DNA of 64,000 nucleotides from an uncultured beta proteobacterium (GTDB lineage: Bacteria > Pseudomonadota > Gammaproteobacteria > Burkholderiales > Burkholderiaceae). How positions within the stretch are numbered: the stretch's first letter is position 1; each line of letters starts with the position of its first letter. The DNA lies in assembly GCA_903821995.1 (NCBI GenBank), contig CAIJNI010000039.1, positions 16,139 to 80,138 of the forward strand. The letters run 5' to 3'. The translations under genes were made by a program, and so were the position numbers. Below, piece after piece: positions 63,934-64,000 of the stretch. The notes beneath the pieces are model-generated. The model was not told the DNA's origin. It made no database searches and saw only the letters and a program-made list of their open reading frames with translations.

Positions 63934-64000
63934 TTAATGTGGTGTTTGTTGTTGTTCGATGTACTGCCGAATAATCGCTATTGGCGCTCCGCCGCAACTC
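63934..64000 (-). CDS. tnpA: IS200/IS605-family transposase TnpA, C-terminal end only
   Basis: The last 21 codons of a minus-strand gene that continues past the window: SCGGAPIAIIRQYIEQQQTPH. The SCGGAP-x-x-I-I-x-x-YIE pattern is that of Y1 (HUH) transposases of the IS200/IS605 family. The catalytic Tyr and HUH are outside the window. Confidence 0.7.
   Translation of the reverse strand, partial: SCGGAPIAIIRQYIEQQQTPH

Noticed and set aside
63806..63997. Minus-strand 63-residue frame beside trhP
   Set aside because: It runs through the hairpins of the IS end in a frame different from tnpA and has no family resemblance.
1..64000. CRISPR arrays, rRNA genes, prophage structural genes, replication origin
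   Set aside because: No spaced direct repeats, rRNA-like stretches, phage modules or DnaA-box clusters were seen.

Overview
The window is A+T-rich and reads as a chromosomal segment of a betaproteobacterium of the Burkholderiaceae, most like the freshwater genus Polynucleobacter. This rests on gene content: the order ftsH-folP-glmM-pstSCAB-phoU-phoB-phoR-ppk-ppx, the order yicC-gmk-rpoZ-spoT/greB, Bug-type solute receptors, a DUF3079 protein and RarD-type transporters. No 16S rRNA gene is present, so the genus is an inference.

1-13.5 kb: end of ftsH, then folP and glmM, then a complete phosphate-starvation locus: Pst phosphate ABC transporter, PhoU, the PhoB/PhoR two-component system, polyphosphate kinase 1 and exopolyphosphatase. 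A Pho-box-like tandem repeat lies before pstS and a weaker one before ppx.

13.5-17.8 kb: directly next to the Pho locus is a compact set of membrane-lipid genes: olsB, a PlcP-like metallophosphoesterase, an Agt-like glycosyltransferase, dgkA, and a PlsC/OlsA-like acyltransferase. Together they look like a phosphate-sparing lipid-remodelling module that replaces phospholipids with glycolipids and ornithine lipids. Four in-phase 11-bp Pho-box-like units precede plcP and a further array precedes olsB.

17.8-22.9 kb: a decayed accessory region between and just after tRNA-Pro(TGG) and tRNA-Arg(TCT). It holds an integrase N-terminal remnant, a truncated cheA Hpt domain, a frameshifted chemoreceptor, a frameshifted BLUF photoreceptor, the C-terminus of a histidine kinase, the C-terminus of a TAXI/TRAP receptor, an intact YiiX-like cysteine hydrolase gene, and a partial copy of the tRNA-Arg 3' end.

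23-40 kb: transporters, secreted proteins and metabolic genes. They include two related DMT permeases, an LVIVD beta-propeller protein and an OprB-like porin. Also here are substrate-binding proteins, a GlcG/HbpS-like protein, MtgA, an orphan response regulator, 3-hydroxybutyrate dehydrogenase and PPK2. The notable gene is a GrdB/PrdB-like gene interrupted by an in-frame UGA followed by a hairpin, best read as a selenoprotein gene.

40-47 kb: a codirectional run of catabolic-looking genes (two-domain VOC protein, YciI, FAH-family hydrolase, type II haloacid dehalogenase, two glutathione S-transferases, PatB/MalY C-S lyase, RarD).

47-64 kb: mostly housekeeping genes (hemW, rdgB, rph, yicC, gmk, rpoZ, spoT, greB, tRNA-Arg(ACG), yaeQ, trhP), plus an alpha/beta hydrolase, a TetR regulator beside a 28-bp palindrome, an MFS/Bug pair, and at the right edge the end of an IS200/IS605-type element. 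No CRISPR array, rRNA operon or phage structural gene was seen.
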